Shown here in pieces: positions 41,032 to 43,723 of a stretch of DNA of 43,723 nucleotides (the first letter of the stretch is position 1; each line of letters starts with the position of its first letter). The stretch comes from Clostridium sp. CAG:568 (GTDB lineage Bacteria > Bacillota_I > Bacilli_A > RFN20 > CAG-288): contig FR878745.1 of NCBI GenBank assembly GCA_000434395.1, positions 1 through 43,723 on the forward strand. The letters run 5' to 3'. The notes beneath the pieces are model-generated. The model had not been told where the DNA came from. It did no database searches and saw nothing but the letters and a program-made list of their open reading frames with translations. The position numbers and the translations under genes were made by a program.

Positions 41032-43092
41032 TTATTCTTTATATGCTTCAATTATTTGTTTTTGTAAAGCCTCTGGAACCTGTTTGTAAGAATCAAACTC
41101 TAGGTTGAAGAATCCTGTTCCTTTAGTCATCGATTTCAATTCGTTTGCGTATTCCAATAGCTCTGCTTCAGGCACTAAGGCTTGGATTTCTAGATAGCCT
41201 GTCTGGGATTCAGCTGTGTTCAAAATTCTTCCTCTTCTCTTCGATAAATCGCCTAATATAGTTCCTAGGAATTCATCGTTAATATGAATTTCTATCTTGT
41301 CATAAGGCTCCAAAATAATAGGATTTGCTTTATCATAAGCTGCTCTAAAGGCTAAGATTGCGGCGCTCTTGAAGGCCATTTCATTGCTATCTACAGAATG
41401 CTGTTTACCATCTAATAATGTAGCTTTTACATTGATTACAGGTGCATGTATTAAGGAGCCTTTTTCCATCGCTTCAAGAAAGCCTTTTTCTACTGCTGGG
41501 AAATAGCCTTTATCGATATGTCCACCGAATACTTCGCTTGCAAATGAGGTTTCCTTAGCCGGCTCAAATCTCATTTGAACCACACCGTAATATCCACTAC
41601 CGCCGGTTTGTTTAACATATCTTCCCTCAGCTTCACTAGCCTTGGTTATTGTTTCACGATACGCTATTTTAATCGGCTCTTCGTGGAATTTTATAGCATA
41701 TTCTTCAGTCAATCTTGATAAGACATATAACAAATGTGTCTTTGATAGTCCTCCTATCAATACTTGTCCTGTCGTTTCATCTTTCTTGAATCCAATAGTT
41801 GGATCTTCCAACATCAATTTTTGAACTGATACAAATAATTTATCGGAATCTTTCTTTGTATCTGCAACTATCGCTTTGTAATAAGTGGGAGTCGGATATT
41901 TAGGGACATCGAATTCTATAGGATTGTCAATTGAAGATAGTGTGTACCCAAGCTTGATATCTTCTAATCTAGTTGTAGCACCTAAATCTCCAGCACCGAT
42001 TTCATCGACAGGAATTAGTTTTTCTCCTACGACACGGAATAAAGAATTAATTTTATATTCTTTGTTATTATTCAGACAGAACAATTTATCATTTAAATGA
42101 ATTATTCCTGATTGAACTTTGAAAGTCGATATGACACCTTGATAGGAGTTGTATGAGTTGGAGAATATTTGTAATGAAGGATTTCCGTCTAATGTCGTTT
42201 TGACTTCTATAGGCATTTCTTCTTTATCTTTTGCTTCAATAGGTTTTAGGTCTGTTGGTGAAGGAAGATAATCTATGAGCATTTCAGATAAAGTGTTCAT
42301 TCCTATGTTCTTTAAAGAAGAACCTACCAAGATAGGATATAACTCTCCTTTTAATACACCTTCTCTTAATCCAAATTTAATTTCTTCTTTGGTTAAAGGC
42401 TCACCGGAGAAGAATTTTTCCAATAACTCATCGTTGATTCCAGCTACATCTTCGCACAACCTGTTGTGAAGCTCGAAAATAATCTTTTTCTTGTCATCAT
42501 AGATGATGTCGTCTTCACAAATTTTCTTCAGCTCGTTATATTTCCTGGCTTTTAGTTCTACTACATTGATATATCCATCAAAGTTTTCTTCCTTACCTAC
42601 AGGATAAGAGAAAGGAACACATTTCTTTGCATCGAGTTTATCTTTTATCTCTTCAAATAAGTTGTTGAAGTTAACTTCTTCCTTATCCATCTTGTTTAAA
42701 AAGATGAACATAGGAATTCCTCTTCTCTTCAAAAGCTTGAAAGCTTTGATTGTTCCGTTTTGAACACCTTTGGATGCATCTATTACAAGAATTGCACCTT
42801 TGACTAATTTAGTAAGACCAATGGTCTCAAAAATAAAATCGTCATTTCCTGGTAAATCGATAAGATTGATTCTATATCCATTTCTTTCTATAGGCACTAT
42901 CGCAGACTTTAAAGAAGTCTGTTTTTCTTTTTCTTTAGGAAGAAAATCGGAAAGAGTGTTCTTCTTTTCAATACTTCCTTTGGCAGATATTAGGCCGTTG
43001 ATATAAGCCATCGATTCTATCAAGGAAGTTTTTCCACTTCCTTGATGACCTACCACCATCACATTTCTAATATTTTCGGGTTTATATTCCAT
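41032..43092 (-). CDS. elongation factor G paralogue (EF-G2-like GTPase)
   Basis: The 686-residue protein has all EF-G domains: G domain with GHQGSGKT (15-22) and NKMD, domain II (about 290-370), domain III, domain IV with QTGGSGYYGVVQ, and the C-terminal domain V. The switch-II sequence is DLPGNDDF, so the catalytic histidine of canonical EF-G (DTPGHVDF) is N83. Switch I is also divergent. It belongs with EF-G-like paralogues rather than the essential fusA product, which normally lies in the rpsL-rpsG-tuf operon. Possible roles are ribosome recycling or stress translation. It has GGAGG before the ATG. A near-perfect cre site lies upstream, implying catabolite repression. Confidence 0.88.
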   Translation of the reverse strand: MEYKPENIRNVMVVGHQGSGKTSLIESMAYINGLISAKGSIEKKNTLSDFLPKEKEKQTSLKSAIVPIERNGYRINLIDLPGNDDFIFETIGLTKLVKGAILVIDASKGVQNGTIKAFKLLKRRGIPMFIFLNKMDKEEVNFNNLFEEIKDKLDAKKCVPFSYPVGKEENFDGYINVVELKARKYNELKKICEDDIIYDDKKKIIFELHNRLCEDVAGINDELLEKFFSGEPLTKEEIKFGLREGVLKGELYPILVGSSLKNIGMNTLSEMLIDYLPSPTDLKPIEAKDKEEMPIEVKTTLDGNPSLQIFSNSYNSYQGVISTFKVQSGIIHLNDKLFCLNNNKEYKINSLFRVVGEKLIPVDEIGAGDLGATTRLEDIKLGYTLSSIDNPIEFDVPKYPTPTYYKAIVADTKKDSDKLFVSVQKLMLEDPTIGFKKDETTGQVLIGGLSKTHLLYVLSRLTEEYAIKFHEEPIKIAYRETITKASEAEGRYVKQTGGSGYYGVVQMRFEPAKETSFASEVFGGHIDKGYFPAVEKGFLEAMEKGSLIHAPVINVKATLLDGKQHSVDSNEMAFKSAAILAFRAAYDKANPIILEPYDKIEIHINDEFLGTILGDLSKRRGRILNTAESQTGYLEIQALVPEAELLEYANELKSMTKGTGFFNLEFDSYKQVPEALQKQIIEAYKE

Positions 43093-43110
43093 AGGTTTCC
43101 TCCTTTATTA

Positions 43111-43128
43111 TGTGAAACCGCTTACACA
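43111..43128. promoter_or_regulatory. cre (catabolite-responsive element) upstream of the EF-G paralogue
   Basis: TGTGAAACCGCTTACACA contains TGAAACCGCTTACA (43113-43126), a full match to the cre consensus TGWAANCGNTNWCA, with palindromic flanks. It lies 19 bases before the minus-strand start codon. A candidate -10 (TATACT, 43140-43135 on the minus strand) is just upstream, so the cre would sit at the transcription start, a classic repressing position. The CcpA-like protein encoded at 13568 is the natural binder (inference). Confidence 0.78.
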
Positions 43129-43250
43129 TAATTTAGTATATTTCTTTTATAAATAAAAGACTTTTTATTTAAAAACTAATTAGAATCATTAAATTTTTTG
43201 CTATGTCGAGGTCGGTAAGAAAAGTTTTTTTAAAAAAATGAAAATAATAC

Positions 43251-43279
43251 TTGCAAAGTTAATTCAACTATGGTTTAAT
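43251..43279 (+). promoter_or_regulatory. promoter of the tRNA-Asp/tRNA-Gly unit
   Basis: TTGCAA (43251-43256) and TTTAAT (43274-43279) are spaced by 17 bases. The start would be near 43286, 12 bases before tRNA-Asp. Confidence 0.6.
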
Positions 43280-43297
43280 TACTACCGCTGTCGAGAT

Positions 43298-43374
43298 GGA
43301 TCTGTGGTGTAGTGGTCCAACATGTCTCCCTGTCACGGAGAAGATCGAGGGTTCGAATCCCTCCAGATCCGCCA
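43298..43374 (+). tRNA. tRNA-Asp (GUC)
   Basis: A complete 77-base cloverleaf with encoded CCA. The acceptor stem GGATCTG/CAGATCC pairs fully, and the discriminator is G, as expected for Asp. The anticodon loop CTGTCAC carries GTC. It is followed after five bases by tRNA-Gly in the same transcript. Confidence 0.97.
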
Positions 43375-43379
43375 GTTAT

Positions 43380-43453
43380 GCAGACGTAGTTCAGTGGTAG
43401 AACCTCAGCCTTCCAAGCTGATTATGCGAGTTCGATTCTCGTCGTCTGCTCCA
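43380..43453 (+). tRNA. tRNA-Gly (UCC)
   Basis: A complete 74-base cloverleaf with encoded CCA. The acceptor stem GCAGACG/CGTCTGC and the anticodon stem TCAGC/GCTGA around CTTCCAA (anticodon TCC) pair. The discriminator is T (U73), usual for bacterial glycine tRNAs. It is the second gene of the pair and is followed by a terminator. Confidence 0.97.
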
Positions 43454-43466
43454 CTGAGTTATAGAT

Positions 43467-43492
43467 AATCCAGGTTCAACCTGGATTTTTTT
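43467..43492 (+). terminator. terminator of the tRNA-Asp/Gly unit
   Basis: AATCCAGG (43467-43474) pairs with CCTGGATT (43480-43487) around TTCAA and runs into seven T residues. Confidence 0.93.
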
Positions 43493-43535
43493 GTTTCTAT
43501 GGAAGTTATAATATGCAACTTTTAAAGAGGCTTTT

Positions 43536-43723
43536 ATGGAAAAGAAAAAATTGTTCAACATCAGTAGAATCCTTGTAGATTCTCTTATCGTCATATTTGT
43601 TTTAGCTTCAACTTTAATGATGGCTTTTAGAGGTCAAGGAACCTTAGCTTCTAAAGGTGTGGAAATGTTTAAGTATTACACCGTCGATAGCAATATATTG
43701 ATGGTAAGCGTTAAAGATATCCT
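43536..43723 (+). CDS. membrane protein, 3'-truncated by the window edge
   Basis: Only the first 62 codons are present. A basic start is followed by a hydrophobic segment (SLIVIFVLASTLMMAF, about residues 16-31), then FKYYTVDSNILM. The 'yyTv.SN' pattern after a first transmembrane helix is typical of Pr6Pr/FAR-17a-like multi-pass membrane proteins, but the fragment is too short for confidence. AAAGAGG lies six bases before the ATG. The gene continues beyond the window. Confidence 0.7.
   Translation, partial: MEKKKLFNISRILVDSLIVIFVLASTLMMAFRGQGTLASKGVEMFKYYTVDSNILMVSVKDI

Noticed and set aside
41032..43092. Tetracycline-resistance ribosomal protection protein (TetM type)
   Set aside because: The N-terminal and domain IV sequences fit EF-G2-like paralogues better, and there is no mobile-element context.

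Overview
The window reads as a low-G+C bacterium of the Bacillota/Mollicutes side, perhaps Erysipelotrichia or an Acholeplasma/RF39-like lineage. This is inferred from gene content: nusA-infB-rbfA, a CcpA-like regulator with cre-like sites, mgsA, dtd-mnmA, DegV, and a lysine riboswitch of the low-G+C Gram-positive type. TGA is used as an ordinary stop (infB, xth), so the code is standard and this is not a Mycoplasma/Spiroplasma-type genome. No rRNA, insertion sequence, phage or CRISPR array is visible. Most of the window is chromosomal housekeeping, with several lineage-specific oddities.

Layout. 1-3174: promoter, lysine riboswitch with terminator/antiterminator, then a fused amino-acid binding protein-permease and its ATPase. 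3191-5110 (minus): a divergent DXS-like enzyme and an initiator tRNA with unusual anticodon-arm bases. 5179-7338: ATP-grasp ligase, HAD phosphatase and guanylate-kinase-like genes. 7372-9330 (minus): an N-terminal-half glycogen-synthase-like protein and a membrane protein. 9476-13415: a HEPN-like small protein, cysS, an exonuclease III and a SAM-methyltransferase-like protein. 13476-14611: a LacI/CcpA-type regulator behind a strong promoter with an inverted repeat over its -35 box. 14653-22056: the rimP-nusA-infB-rbfA translation/transcription block, an 82-residue protein, and a TruB-RibF fusion. 22041-24122: an unknown gene, tRNA-Pro and DegV.

24116-28751 is the most accessory-looking part. 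A minus-strand operon encodes a methylase-plus-TRD fusion with a degenerate catalytic motif, a second TRD-like protein and a 119-residue unknown. It diverges from two coupled unknown genes. 28784-31323 (minus): an unknown protein and MgsA/RarA. 31397-34624: Dtd, MnmA and a secreted M6-type protease. 34621-36913: an aminoglycoside-phosphotransferase-fold protein and RimO. 37063-40967: a heterodimeric ABC exporter with one consensus and one degenerate ATP site. 41032-43128 (minus): an EF-G paralogue under a near-ideal cre site. 43251-43723: tRNA-Asp and tRNA-Gly, then the start of a membrane protein.

How the genes fit together. A large share serves translation: cysS, rimP, infB, rbfA, truB, dtd, mnmA, rimO, the EF-G paralogue and four tRNAs. 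Lysine import appears to be switched off by lysine. Carbon control is suggested by a cre box together with a CcpA-like gene. The strongest candidate for an undescribed system is the restriction-free methylase/TRD operon at 24116-26952, possibly with its divergent neighbours; that link is inference. All calls were made by reading the sequence, without database searches.
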